Source: UBA8529 sp964390565 (GTDB lineage Bacteria; Bacteroidota; Bacteroidia; Bacteroidales; Tenuifilaceae). Taken from it: DNA of 64,000 bases. A model generated the notes under the pieces. It did no database searches. It was not told the origin of the DNA and saw nothing but the letters and a program-made list of their open reading frames with translations. The translations under genes and the position numbers were made by a program. Position 1 is the stretch's first letter. Each line of letters begins with the position of its first letter. The DNA is taken from the NCBI GenBank assembly GCA_964390565.1, contig CAYMII010000004.1:1-64000 (forward strand), given 5' to 3'. This document shows, piece by piece, positions 26,007 through 34,103 of this stretch.

Positions 26007-27358
26007 CTATTCAGGTTGCAATTTAGCGATAGTATAAAAAGCAGACAATATATTTTGACCATTTTTAACGCAAGTATCGGTAACAGAACGGATAATCGCA
26101 TAGATTTCAGCCCCACGTTGGGTTTTAAATTGGCCAGATACCTTTTGTTTTACTTTTATGTTTCGAATAGCCCTTTCTGAACCATTATTGTCAGGAGGGA
26201 CTTCGGGATAGTACAAGAAGGTAAAAATATAGTCTTTGTACCTGTTCATGCGCTTATGAAAGGAGTTTAGGTCTTTCATACTTTCATCAACAGGGGTTTG
26301 TAACAAAGCTAAAAGACGTTGGTTAAGTTCGGTTCTTTGATGTATTGGGTAGTAGTATTGCGTTGGGGTTAATTGTTTTTTCAGGTTTAAAGCATCATAC
26401 AGTAGCTGTTTAAACATTTTAGCCCATTGAGACGTATAATGTTCTTCTAAGAAATTGAGCTCTCTGAGCAGGTGGGCGATACAGAGTTGATGCGTTTGAA
26501 CGTTAGTTTCAAAATGGCTTTTCCAACAATCATGTACCAAAACAGCGCTCTCAAAGCCATTTTTAAAGTTGGTATGTATAGTAGCCGTGCCGCGGTTATC
26601 CGAAAATGCAATAAATGTAGCCATTTTGTTTTGCCATGTCCAAAACCAACCTGTTTTGCCATTTACTTTAGCGCCTGTTTCGTCAGAGCCCACTACGGTG
26701 CTGCTTTCAACTTCTTTGGCGATAAGCCGATAAGCAGGAACGGCTTTATTGGCAAAACGGTCAAGCATATCGCATATGGAGCCTTGGCTAATTGGTAAGC
26801 TGCAAACATCTCTAAAATACTCGCCCATGCGTTCGAATGGTATGTATTGGCGGGTATGCATGTATGCAATAGTGGCTTCAACGCCAGGGCCGTAGCAAAC
26901 TGGGGCGTTCACGCCCTGGGGAAACGATGGTACCGTTTGATGGCCACAGGTACATGCTGTTTTAACACCCTGTGCTCGGTGTACTGCGGCATTATAGGCG
27001 GTATATCAACAACTTGGCGACGCATAACGAGCTCGGTTGGGTTGTCGGAGAGATCGTTGCCACAGTGGTTGCAGAATGCTGGTTTATGGTCAACAATAAA
27101 ATCGGGGGTATCAGTCATTTTTAACGTACTGCCTTCGCGTCCCGGTTGACCACCTTGCAATTTCCCATCTGCGCTGCGTAATGATTTTGACTTAAACGGA
27201 CGGTTTTCATCTTTCGAAGGTGGCACTGAGCTATTCCTGCTGTTTTTAGGGCGTTTTAACCGTTCGATCTCTTGAAGTAATTGCTGTACAAGAGACTTTA
27301 GGGCGGATACCTCATTTTCAAGTTCAAATATTCGTTTTTGCTCAGGTGTCAACTTCAT
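26007..27358 (-). pseudogene. IS66 transposase, reading frame shifted in the middle
   Basis: Two minus-strand frames make up one IS66 transposase. The first (26909-27358, 149 residues) has the leucine-zipper-like N-terminus, the NSRNSSVPPSKD segment and the zinc finger CNHCGND. The second (from GTG at 26912 to 26007, 301 residues) has the DDE residues: Asp in VGSDETGAK, Asp in VHDCWKSH and Glu in NNGSERAIRN. A shift of -1 at 26918-26924 (TTTCCCC) joins them into FPQGVNAPV, as expected for the family, giving about 450 residues. Either one C was lost from a run or the site is a true -1 slippery heptamer. Treated as a pseudogene unless frameshifting is shown. Confidence 0.8.
26903..26924 (-). 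other. Candidate -1 frameshift site in the IS66 transposase
   Basis: In the zero frame the bases read T TTC CCC (26924-26918), the canonical X XXY YYZ form. A hairpin GGGCG-TGAA-CGCCC (26916-26903) begins 1 nt later and holds the zero-frame TGA stop in its loop. A -1 slip restores the conserved transposase frame. The spacer is much shorter than the usual 5-9 nt. Confidence 0.4.
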
Positions 27359-27625
27359 TTTTTTTACAAAAAAAGGTAAACTAAAGCAAAATAAGTGTAA
27401 TTAAAGCACGTACTTGTCAATGAACAACCAACAGCTGTTAACAAAGTAGCTTATTTTCAAGAAAAAGCATAAAAAACCTTGGAAATTGTTAATAACTACC
27501 CGATTTTCAAAAGTTAATAAATCACCCTAAATTTTGGGTAGGTGAATAGTTACGATAAATTTAATCTTCAAAAATTATCTTTGCTTTATCATAGCATTCT
27601 TTCTTAAACTTGCCTATAATTGCTA

Positions 27626-28081
27626 TTATGGGGTTGTTTTGTCAAAATTAGTTGGTAAAATATTTTGTATATGCATTCTAAAAGATTCTTTGAACTTAGC
27701 TGAATTTTCCTGATTATCAAACCACTTTCTATGTAAACTATTTTCTGACTCAATAACTACTAACCATGTCTTCATTAATTCAGCATCTCCTTTATCAAAA
27801 ATAGTTTCACAAAAATTCCATGTTATAAATGCATATATTTCATATTTTATTTTTTCATCTCCAGAAAATTTATTTAAATAATCATTTGTTAAGACAGGAT
27901 TTCTGAACGATGGATTTTCCATACCTGTTTTTAAAATATCCAGATATGTTGCATCAAAGTTATCATATGAATTACTATACTTGTCTTTATACCATAAGAT
28001 AAAATAGAGTAAAATTGCAATTGCAGCCAATATTGTTGCGGTAGAACTTACCACTAAGTTCCAAAATTCGATTGTTGTCAT
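27626..28081 (-). CDS. Small single-pass membrane protein of unknown function
   Basis: The 151-residue protein has one membrane helix (about 11-31, TATILAAIAILLYFILWY) followed by a soluble, helical domain of about 115 residues rich in Trp, Phe and Asn. Its ATG overlaps the stop of the acetyltransferase by 4 nt (ATGA), so the two are translationally coupled. The codon use is very AT-rich, like the rest of the accessory region. I do not recognise a family. Confidence 0.62.
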   Translation of the reverse strand: MTTIEFWNLVVSSTATILAAIAILLYFILWYKDKYSNSYDNFDATYLDILKTGMENPSFRNPVLTNDYLNKFSGDEKIKYEIYAFITWNFCETIFDKGDAELMKTWLVVIESENSLHRKWFDNQENSAKFKESFRMHIQNILPTNFDKTTP

Positions 28082-28740
28082 ATGATTATATTATTGTTTT
28101 GAGAGATTTTTTGAGGTGTTTTTTTTAAAATTGAAATTAATAATTCATCATTTTCTGGCTTGCCATACAAGTCTATGTAAAGATATTTAATTAATTTTTC
28201 GATTTTTTCAAAGTCTATCATATCATTTCGATATCTAGGAGAAATCATAAGGGACATTTCAGTTGGAATTGTGTCATCTAATGATGGTAACATGTATGGT
28301 ATTTCCTTTAAAATGAAAGCCCCATTTCTAATGTAAAAATTAATCCTTTTCTTTCTTAATTCTTTATTATTTCCAAATAAATAGTTTTCGGTTTCAATGA
28401 TCATATATTTATTGAGAGATTTTATAGTATCAGAAAGAAATTTAAATAAACTTGTTCCAAATTTATTATTTCTAAGTTCTTTATCAACCGCCATATAGTC
28501 TAAAAGCACAAATTCCAAATCTTTAAAATCCCACAATAAAGCCATACACGCAACCTTTTCATTTAATAGGCCGACAAATAAGCTAGATGTTGTTTCTGTA
28601 ATTCTTTTTTTAATTAGTGATAATGGCTGTTTCTCATTAGAAGGAAAAGATTCCTCATAAATATTAATAGCCCTTTCAAAATGAATATCATTGATATTTG
28701 ATATCTGGCGAAAAGATAATTTGGGTTTATTATTTATCAT
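28078..28740 (-). CDS. GNAT family N-acetyltransferase
   Basis: The 220-residue protein has a GNAT fold. The acetyl-CoA-binding loop is seen in DYMAVDKELRNNKFGTSLF (about 81-99), where R90 and FG95 stand in for the usual R/Q-x-x-G-x-G/A motif. It begins with a strand and the FERAINIYEESFP helix. The last 50 residues are highly Lys, Ile and Asn rich. It is the first gene of a two-gene unit with the small membrane protein at 27626. Substrate unknown. Confidence 0.72.
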   Translation of the reverse strand: MINNKPKLSFRQISNINDIHFERAINIYEESFPSNEKQPLSLIKKRITETTSSLFVGLLNEKVACMALLWDFKDLEFVLLDYMAVDKELRNNKFGTSLFKFLSDTIKSLNKYMIIETENYLFGNNKELRKKRINFYIRNGAFILKEIPYMLPSLDDTIPTEMSLMISPRYRNDMIDFEKIEKLIKYLYIDLYGKPENDELLISILKKTPQKISQNNNIII

Positions 28741-28920
28741 TTATTTTCCTTTTAAACTTACCCACAACTTATTTATAGGGGTAGTATACAAATTGTTATA
28801 TAAAGATTTTGATTGCATAACATCACTTTATCTCATAAAATTAAATAAAATAGAGAAAAGAAAGAAGTTTAAATGACTTCAAAGAATTGACTTTTATCTT
28901 AAAGTCTAATATTCATGCCG

Positions 28921-28936
28921 TTTAACGATCGTTGAA
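28921..28936. promoter_or_regulatory. Operator-like dyad, copy 1
   Basis: TTTAACG-AT-CGTTGAA, a 7+2+7 dyad with one G-T type mismatch. It shares its right half with the perfect dyad at 29180. Confidence 0.4.
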
Positions 28937-28947
28937 CGCTCCTTTAG

Positions 28948-29026
28948 AAAAGGTTAGAAAAGACTGGAAAGGACTAAAAGAGGCTGAAAAAAGATGTAAA
29001 AGACGGAAAAGGACTAGAAAAGGCGG
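28948..29026. repeat. Phased A-tract tandem repeat, about 10-bp period
   Basis: Eight runs of 3-6 A begin at 28948, 28958, 28968, 28976, 28987, 28998, 29007 and 29018, a mean spacing of 10 bp, each followed by a purine-rich variant of GGACTRG. A-tracts repeated with the helix turn give intrinsically curved DNA. Confidence 0.75.
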
Positions 29027-29179
29027 AATATTGCACCTTCACCTGAACAAGTAAGGCCTGAATTACTAAAGTTGAGCATTCGTAATATCTACAATTTAGA
29101 TTTTTAATGGCCCAAAATGGACGTTGAACGGTCGAACCAAATTGATCATATGCACCTCTACTTTGCTCTATTCATCGCA

Positions 29180-29195
29180 TTCAACGCACGTTGAA
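29180..29195. promoter_or_regulatory. Operator-like dyad, copy 2
   Basis: TTCAACG-CA-CGTTGAA is a perfect 7+2+7 dyad. The core CGTTGAACG recurs at 28930 and 29122, and as CGTTGAACA at 32856 upstream of the SPFH-SHOCT operon. A repressor site is plausible but unproved. Confidence 0.45.
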
Positions 29196-29630
29196 CGTAC
29201 CAAAAATGAGTATAATTAGAGATTAGGGTCGAGAGTCAAGCATTAGTATCTTATTAAGATGTCTTCTTATTCAATTTAATAACCCTTTAAGGGTTATACA
29301 TTATCCTTTTTGGTTGATTATTAGCAATATACGTTATTATAATGATTTTAAATCTTAGATTGTAAATTAATGAAATTCTGAAATCCCTATAAATAGGGGG
29401 AATCAGCCCTTAAAGTGTAAACTATAAAGCTTTTCCCGTAGGTAAATGTTACCTTTAGATGGTAAAATAACTATCGAATGAACTTCTGAATAGCCCTATT
29501 TATATCGTTTAATACTCCCGTTTTTTCCAACCTTTGTATTTTATCTTCTTTTAAGGGCATAATTAATAAAAATAACTATAGTATTCCAAATGAAATAAAA
29601 TTGCTGTTGTTGATATTTAATTTTATTTTT

Positions 29631-29972
29631 TTATATGATTTGAAATAGACCAATTATACTTGAAGAGATAATAATTAATAGTAAAATAATTGACATACAT
29701 CCACCCTTCTTTTGTGCAACAGAAAGATTTTGTGGTATATTAATACTAATTTTATCAATATAATCTTTACTTTCTTTTAACCCTAAACCAGTTCTTTCCT
29801 TATATTCTTTAACAGCCTCTAACTTTTTACCCGCCTTAACTAATTCAATCATCTCAGCATCTAATTTATTTATGTGGTTTATATTTTCATTCTTAAATGC
29901 TAAAATTTCACCACACCATTCACAAGATGCAGTGTTATCACTAACAGGATTTTTACAATTTGGGCACTTCAT
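29631..29972 (-). CDS. Zinc-ribbon membrane protein with L7/L12 C-terminal-like motif
   Basis: The 113-residue protein has a zinc ribbon at its N-terminus (C3-x2-C6 and C17-x2-C20), then a segment EYKERTGLGLKESKDYIDK (about 57-75) that closely resembles the C-terminal helix-turn of ribosomal protein L7/L12, then one C-terminal membrane helix (about 93-112). The L7/L12-like fold is often found in small bacterial proteins outside the ribosome. It is the last gene of the SPFH-SHOCT operon, 22 nt after its neighbour. Function unknown. Confidence 0.7.
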   Translation of the reverse strand: MKCPNCKNPVSDNTASCEWCGEILAFKNENINHINKLDAEMIELVKAGKKLEAVKEYKERTGLGLKESKDYIDKISINIPQNLSVAQKKGGCMSIILLLIIISSSIIGLFQII

Positions 29973-29994
29973 AAATTAAATATTAAACTTATTT

Positions 29995-30657
29995 TTAGCA
30001 ACGTAATCCACAATGTTTGCAAAAAACTGCTGATATAGTTATAGATTTACCACAATGTTTGCAAAATTTTGCGCTTAAAGGTATTTCCTTGCTTTCTATT
30101 ACCTTTTTTGCAATACGCGAGCCACACCATTTGCAAAAGGTAGCGTTACTATTAATGGTCTTATTACATTTAGGGCAAACTTTGCTATCTGCAATAACCT
30201 CATTATCATTCTGCTGAATAGGATTTTCTAGTTTTGATTCAGATTTTTGCTCGGGCACCTCTTTTACATTTGATGATGCGGGTGTGGGTAGTAACTGCTC
30301 TTTTGTTAAAGTAGGTTCTGATTTAGAAACAGTGCTAAGTTCTGGCACTATTTGTTGTGGCTTCGATTCTTTTAAATCCTGAATTTCCTGTTTTAGACTT
30401 TCAAGTTTCAGTTCAGATACCTCTTTTACATTTGATGATGCAGGTGTAGGTTGTATCTGCTCTTTTGTTAAAGCAGGTTCTGATTTAGAAGCAGTGCTAA
30501 ATTCTGGCACTATTTGTTGTGGTTTCGATTCTTTTAGATCTTGAGTTTCCTTTTTAGATTCTTGCTTTGGATTTTCTTTTACAGGAAAATGACAACCACA
30601 GTGCGGGCATTGTGCTATATTGCCAGCAATTTCTTTTTCGCAGTTCGGGCAAATCAT
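29995..30657 (-). CDS. Multi-zinc-ribbon protein with an internal tandem duplication
   Basis: The 220-residue protein has a zinc ribbon at its start (C3, C6, C17, C20) and two at its end (CPKC 161-164 with CKWC 175-178; CKHC 199-202 with CKHC 213-216). Between them a repeat of 54 residues (about 39-92 and 93-146) begins QDLKESKPQQIVPE in both copies and is rich in Pro, Ser and Glu, a disordered linker. There is no membrane helix, so it may act as a soluble multi-site zinc adaptor. Its ATG overlaps the stop of the upstream gene by 4 nt. Confidence 0.72.
   Translation of the reverse strand: MICPNCEKEIAGNIAQCPHCGCHFPVKENPKQESKKETQDLKESKPQQIVPEFSTASKSEPALTKEQIQPTPASSNVKEVSELKLESLKQEIQDLKESKPQQIVPELSTVSKSEPTLTKEQLLPTPASSNVKEVPEQKSESKLENPIQQNDNEVIADSKVCPKCNKTINSNATFCKWCGSRIAKKVIESKEIPLSAKFCKHCGKSITISAVFCKHCGLRC
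30235..30543. repeat. Two 162-bp tandem repeats inside the zinc-ribbon gene
   Basis: The two copies (about 30382-30543 and 30235-30381) encode nearly identical 48-residue stretches. Several residues differ, so the duplication is not brand new. Confidence 0.7.
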
Positions 30658-31358
30658 AATAAATTTTGATTTTTAGCAAAAGCATACTTATATACAAGGA
30701 CTATAAGGGCTGCAACAAAAAATACTAGTGATAGTTCTATTAATAGTATTTTAATTATATTTCCAAGAAAAAGGCCAATAAATAACCATATAATCAGCAA
30801 TATGGCAGTTATTCCAAAGGAAAGTTGTAATTTTTTTACAATTAATAAAAATAGAATAGCAGCAAGCTCACACAACATCAAACCCAATACCAAAGGGTCG
30901 AGAATATTTTGGTTATTAAATGCATTTGATGTGTCATTCAACTCATCCTCTGCCTGCATTATTTGTTCTTTTATTTCGTTCAGAAAGTTTTCATTTATTA
31001 TTTGTTCATGCCTATTCTCTATAGGTATTTGAAGTCTCTTATACCAATAATTTGAATTATCACGAACTCGATTTATATCAATATCACCTGTTTGATAATC
31101 GTACCCAGCAAACTTTTTCATTTCGGGAATAGTATTATTACCTAGTTCACTGTTTCTTTCTCTTAATTTAAAATTATTATACGTTACATAAATTAGCACT
31201 ACTGATAAACCATAAAGCAATACCAAACATCCAATTATTAGCCTGTTAAGATTTTTATTGACTTGTATAGGATTCTTAATCTCCTGCAAATTTGCACCAC
31301 AATTTTCACAGAATTTTGCGGTGGCTTCATTTTCAAAATTACATTTCTTGCAAACCAT
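30654..31358 (-). CDS. Zinc-ribbon multi-pass membrane protein
   Basis: The 234-residue protein has one zinc ribbon (C3-x2-C6, C17-x2-C20), then a membrane helix at about 38-60, a charged soluble loop of about 90 residues, and three more helices in the C-terminal part. The N-terminal ribbon should face the cytoplasm. It is reminiscent of the zinc-ribbon membrane partners (YdjG-like) of SPFH protein YdjI in Bacillus, but the likeness is in layout, not in clear sequence identity. It lies between zinc-ribbon neighbours in a tight operon. Confidence 0.7.
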   Translation of the reverse strand: MVCKKCNFENEATAKFCENCGANLQEIKNPIQVNKNLNRLIIGCLVLLYGLSVVLIYVTYNNFKLRERNSELGNNTIPEMKKFAGYDYQTGDIDINRVRDNSNYWYKRLQIPIENRHEQIINENFLNEIKEQIMQAEDELNDTSNAFNNQNILDPLVLGLMLCELAAILFLLIVKKLQLSFGITAILLIIWLFIGLFLGNIIKILLIELSLVFFVAALIVLVYKYAFAKNQNLL

Positions 31359-31369
31359 ATTTTTACTGA

Positions 31370-31591
31370 TTATTTGATTTTACACCCGCAATTCTCACAA
31401 AACTTTGCTTCTATCTCTATCGAATTATTGCATCGAGGGCAAACATTTATTTTCTTGTTTGATAATCGATATCTAATACGAACAAAAAGAATAATACTTA
31501 CTAGTATTACTAACCCAAAAACAATATTTATTAATGGATTGCCTTGTTGCTGTAATTGCTGTAAAATAACAAATTGTAAATTCATAGCCAT
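31370..31591 (-). CDS. Small membrane protein with C-terminal zinc ribbon
   Basis: This 73-residue protein has a Gln-rich start, a single membrane helix (about 20-38, LINIVFGLVILVSIILFV), and a zinc ribbon at the end (CPRC...CENC). The longest frame would begin with TTG at 31594; I chose the following ATG at 31591, and an ATG at 31585 is a further option. Its start is 6 nt past the SPFH-SHOCT stop. It is the mirror image of its neighbour at 30654, which has the ribbon before the helices. Confidence 0.65.
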   Translation of the reverse strand: MAMNLQFVILQQLQQQGNPLINIVFGLVILVSIILFVRIRYRLSNKKINVCPRCNNSIEIEAKFCENCGCKIK

Positions 31592-31597
31592 CAATTT

Positions 31598-32728
31598 TTA
31601 AATTTTCGATAATAATTCACGTTTTTTTTCTGCAAATTCTTCTTCGGTTAAAATGCCTGCGGCTTTGAGTTCCCCTAGTTCCTTCAGCATTTTAAGAGTG
31701 TTTTCCTTGCTTTTATGCTCTGCTTGCGAATTAGAGTTTTGTGGTTGCATGGGTTGATTCTGTAAAGTATTATTCATTACACCAGCCATTGTATTTGCAA
31801 GTGGCTGAGCCATTCCCATACCTACTATTGTTCCAATAATTCCTCCATCGTTCGTACCTCCTCCAATGTTTTCAGCGGCTTTCTCTGTGGTATCAAAAGA
31901 ACGTTCTAATTTGTAAACATCAATGTTTTCGGCACGACGTTTTAGTCGCATACGTTCTTCTATATCCTGTGACATCAAACGTTGATATTCATCTACAACT
32001 TTTATCACTCGAATGTCTTCATCTATAATAGAAACTCTCTTGATATTAAACATTTCCAAGTGCAACCCGTATTTTTCAAGAGTTTCTGCAATAGTTGACT
32101 TTACTGAATCTGCAACCTCTAAGACAGTTGCTTCCAACTCTAATGGACTTATTTTTTGTTCGCGCGAGATACGCGTAATGGCGGCTTTCACATTTTCGAT
32201 AATCACACCGCTAAAATATTTTGTTAGCTGGTTAGCTCCTAAATCAGGCATTGTACCTATAATTTTACTCAGAAACTGACGCGCTTCACCAACACGCACA
32301 GCAAAACTACCTTCCGCTGTTAAGGGAATTGGTACGCGAAAGTTCGGTTCAATCATATTAAAAGGAGGTAAATGAAATTCAGTATCCATTACTACTGCCT
32401 TGTTAATATAATAAACTTCTGCTTTAAATGGACTTTCCGAGCCAAAAGCTAAACTTATTAAAGGTGTTAAAAGGGGAAGGTTTTTCCCTGAAAGTGTATA
32501 TCTGCCAGCAGAAAAGATATCGGCTATTTGCCCATCCTTTACAAAAACGGCAATTTGCGATTGGTTAACAATAAGTTGTGTGCCAAATCGCAATTCTTCC
32601 TGTCGTATATCATAATCTCTCCGTTTCCCAAATAACTCTGTGTGGCGTTTCCCTTGTTCTCGAGGTCTCCATTTCCAGACCAACACATCATTAGGCCCAT
32701 CATATTTTAGAACATCAATAATTGCCAT
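31598..32728 (-). CDS. SPFH domain protein with C-terminal SHOCT motif
   Basis: The 376-residue protein begins with an SPFH (band 7) domain of the 'virion core protein-like' YdjI group (MAIIDVLKYDGPNDVLVWKW, then LRFGTQLIVNQSQIAVFVKDGQ). A helical region of Arg/Glu-rich type (about 215-275) follows, then a Gly/Met/Gln-rich linker and a SHOCT domain at the very end (LKELGELKAAGILTEEEFAEKK). SHOCT is a short helical oligomerisation motif. It shares its N-terminal half with the SPFH protein at 38690 (LIVNQSQ against LIVQESQ). It opens a five-gene operon whose other members all carry zinc ribbons. Probably a membrane scaffold; role unknown. Confidence 0.82.
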   Translation of the reverse strand: MAIIDVLKYDGPNDVLVWKWRPREQGKRHTELFGKRRDYDIRQEELRFGTQLIVNQSQIAVFVKDGQIADIFSAGRYTLSGKNLPLLTPLISLAFGSESPFKAEVYYINKAVVMDTEFHLPPFNMIEPNFRVPIPLTAEGSFAVRVGEARQFLSKIIGTMPDLGANQLTKYFSGVIIENVKAAITRISREQKISPLELEATVLEVADSVKSTIAETLEKYGLHLEMFNIKRVSIIDEDIRVIKVVDEYQRLMSQDIEERMRLKRRAENIDVYKLERSFDTTEKAAENIGGGTNDGGIIGTIVGMGMAQPLANTMAGVMNNTLQNQPMQPQNSNSQAEHKSKENTLKMLKELGELKAAGILTEEEFAEKKRELLSKI

Positions 32729-33127
32729 AATACCAAATTATATTTTGTTCTTTAAAAGTATAAAAAAAGTTTTGTGAGAGAATATTATTTTCAGATAAAT
32801 TTTAGTATTTGCTTTTTAACACGTAATTCATGCTGTTCTATACACGAAAAAAATACGTTGAACATAACAATTTTGGAGTATAATCAGATAATTTGGTCAA
32901 GTAACAAGCGATTTAGGTCGTCTTATTTTGTTATTTTATCACGATCATCGACTATTTAAAGGTAGAATAATTACAAAAGTTTTTGAACAAACTTTTGAAT
33001 TGGGCTATTAATATCTTTAAAAGGAAGAAAAGTAATTTTGTAAATTTGAAAAGTAAAGCAAGTTTAATGCAATCAACCTATATTTGACATGGTGATTACA
33101 AGAAACTTGCTTTTAGATGCCTTCAGA
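32729..33127. other. 399-bp gap between the two halves of the SPFH cluster
   Basis: No gene is supported. It must hold the promoter of the downstream five-gene unit; I see no clean TTG/TAnnTTTG pair on the minus strand. A motif CGTTGAACA (32856-32864) recalls the CGTTGAACG repeats near 29 kb. An inverted repeat (33055-33113) lies just past the upstream operon stop. Confidence 0.5.
33055..33113 (-). terminator. Possible terminator of the upstream SPFH operon
   Basis: AAAGCAAGTTT (33055-33065) and AAACTTGCTTT (33103-33113) form an 11-bp perfect stem with a 37-nt loop, 14 nt past the stop of the beta-helix gene, on the minus strand. The tract after it (ACTTTTC) is only partly U-rich. Confidence 0.45.
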
Positions 33128-34102
33128 TTAATTAAATTTTCCAGTGATTTGAGAAATATCGAATTTCCCATCGATATTTTGAACTTCAATTTTCCCATGT
33201 AATATATCAAAAAAGAAATCACGGATATTTTCAAATGTAAGTAGTGCTGGTTTACCATCTTTATCAACACCAATATCATAAGTTTTTAGCAATTGTGAAC
33301 CCAAACTTGCTGCTGTCAGCAAGAAATGATTTTGGAATTTGTCGGTGTCAAGCAAATCAGCTGCTAAAACTTTTCCAATTACAGTATAGCTTCGCAAAGT
33401 TTTCTGAATTTCATCATTTGTAAGTGTAGTTTTAATCTCATCAGTTATTACATTCATTTCAATTTTTCCAGAGTTTTGCGATTGTGGCAGCCCTTTGTAC
33501 AAAGCCCCTAAATCAGCCAAACTTAAATTGTAAAGTTTTGAATCGGCAGTATAGAGCATTTTTTCAATCGAAAATGCGCTTGGTAACAATAAACTTACTG
33601 TTTGCGCAATTCGTACCGAAGGTGTATTGAATGTGCCTACAATGGAGTTTGTTAAGTCTATTTCTTGCGTAGCAAATACCCCTCCAATAACTACACAATT
33701 TTCCAGAACTACTTCATCTGCGTAAATGCTACCGGCAACAAAAGTGTTATAGAGTGTAACACTTTTAGCATTAATATCGGAATGAAATACAAGAAAGCAG
33801 TTTGCGGCTCGCGAAACAATGGAATTTGCGGAGCCAACACTCTTTTTAAAGGCAATATTTCCTTTTGCTTCACTGTTTACATATAGTTCCAATTGCGTGA
33901 AAACCGCTCCTTGAATTTCCAAATTACCATTCTGTACTTCTAACTTATGTGCATAAACTGGTCCTTCTATCACAGTGTTGCCTTGTACAGTAATGGTGCG
34001 ATTAAGCTCAGCAACTTTCTCTGGTAAAATAGAACTACGAACTAAATTATCTTTCAGTTGAATATTATTTTCGTTAAAACGAATTTCCTTTAATTCTTTC
34101 AT
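33128..34102 (-). CDS. Bactofilin-like beta-helix (polymer-forming) protein
   Basis: The 324-residue protein has, at about 25-165, short repeating strands with the rungs typical of a right-handed beta-helix (VQGNTVIEGPVYAHKLEVQNG, GNIAFKKSV, GSIYADEVVLENCVV), as in bactofilins and other polymer-forming cytoskeletal proteins. The rest is a mixed domain with a basic tail. There is no signal peptide. It starts 1 nt after the paralogue gene. Bactofilins form membrane-bound filaments; here that role is inferred from fold pattern only. Confidence 0.7.
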   Translation of the reverse strand: MKELKEIRFNENNIQLKDNLVRSSILPEKVAELNRTITVQGNTVIEGPVYAHKLEVQNGNLEIQGAVFTQLELYVNSEAKGNIAFKKSVGSANSIVSRAANCFLVFHSDINAKSVTLYNTFVAGSIYADEVVLENCVVIGGVFATQEIDLTNSIVGTFNTPSVRIAQTVSLLLPSAFSIEKMLYTADSKLYNLSLADLGALYKGLPQSQNSGKIEMNVITDEIKTTLTNDEIQKTLRSYTVIGKVLAADLLDTDKFQNHFLLTAASLGSQLLKTYDIGVDKDGKPALLTFENIRDFFFDILHGKIEVQNIDGKFDISQITGKFN

Positions 34103-34103
34103 A

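Larger units (their letters stand above)
26003..27553 (-). mobile_element. IS66-family insertion sequence (ISBst12-like, transposase only)
   Basis: The ends are an 11-bp perfect inverted repeat, GTAACTATTCA (26003-26013) and TGAATAGTTAC (27543-27553). They enclose one transposase gene and a 183-nt leader; there is no accessory tnpA or tnpB gene, as in the ISBst12 subgroup. The left repeat overlaps the transposase stop. IS66 elements usually make an 8-bp target duplication; the flanks here (CTTTTTTT and GATAAATT) differ, suggesting later change or that the ends are slightly misplaced. The element lies at the left side of the accessory region. Confidence 0.82.
28741..29630. other. 890-bp gene-poor stretch with repeats
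   Basis: No convincing gene was seen. It holds eight phased A-tracts (28948-29021), three copies of CGTTGAACG (28930-28938, 29122-29130, 29189-29197), operator-like dyads, and a small hairpin AACCCTTTAAGGGTT at 29281-29295. It lies upstream of the acetyltransferase gene and downstream of the zinc-ribbon cluster, so these could be regulatory elements for the former. Confidence 0.6.

Noticed and set aside
26007..26912. Separate gene for the C-terminal IS66 part
   Set aside because: Its GTG start lies inside the conserved FPQGVNAPV junction; it is the second half of one transposase.
28948..29026. Possible CRISPR array
   Set aside because: The period is about 10 bp and units are degenerate; there are no spacers of the usual length and no cas genes.
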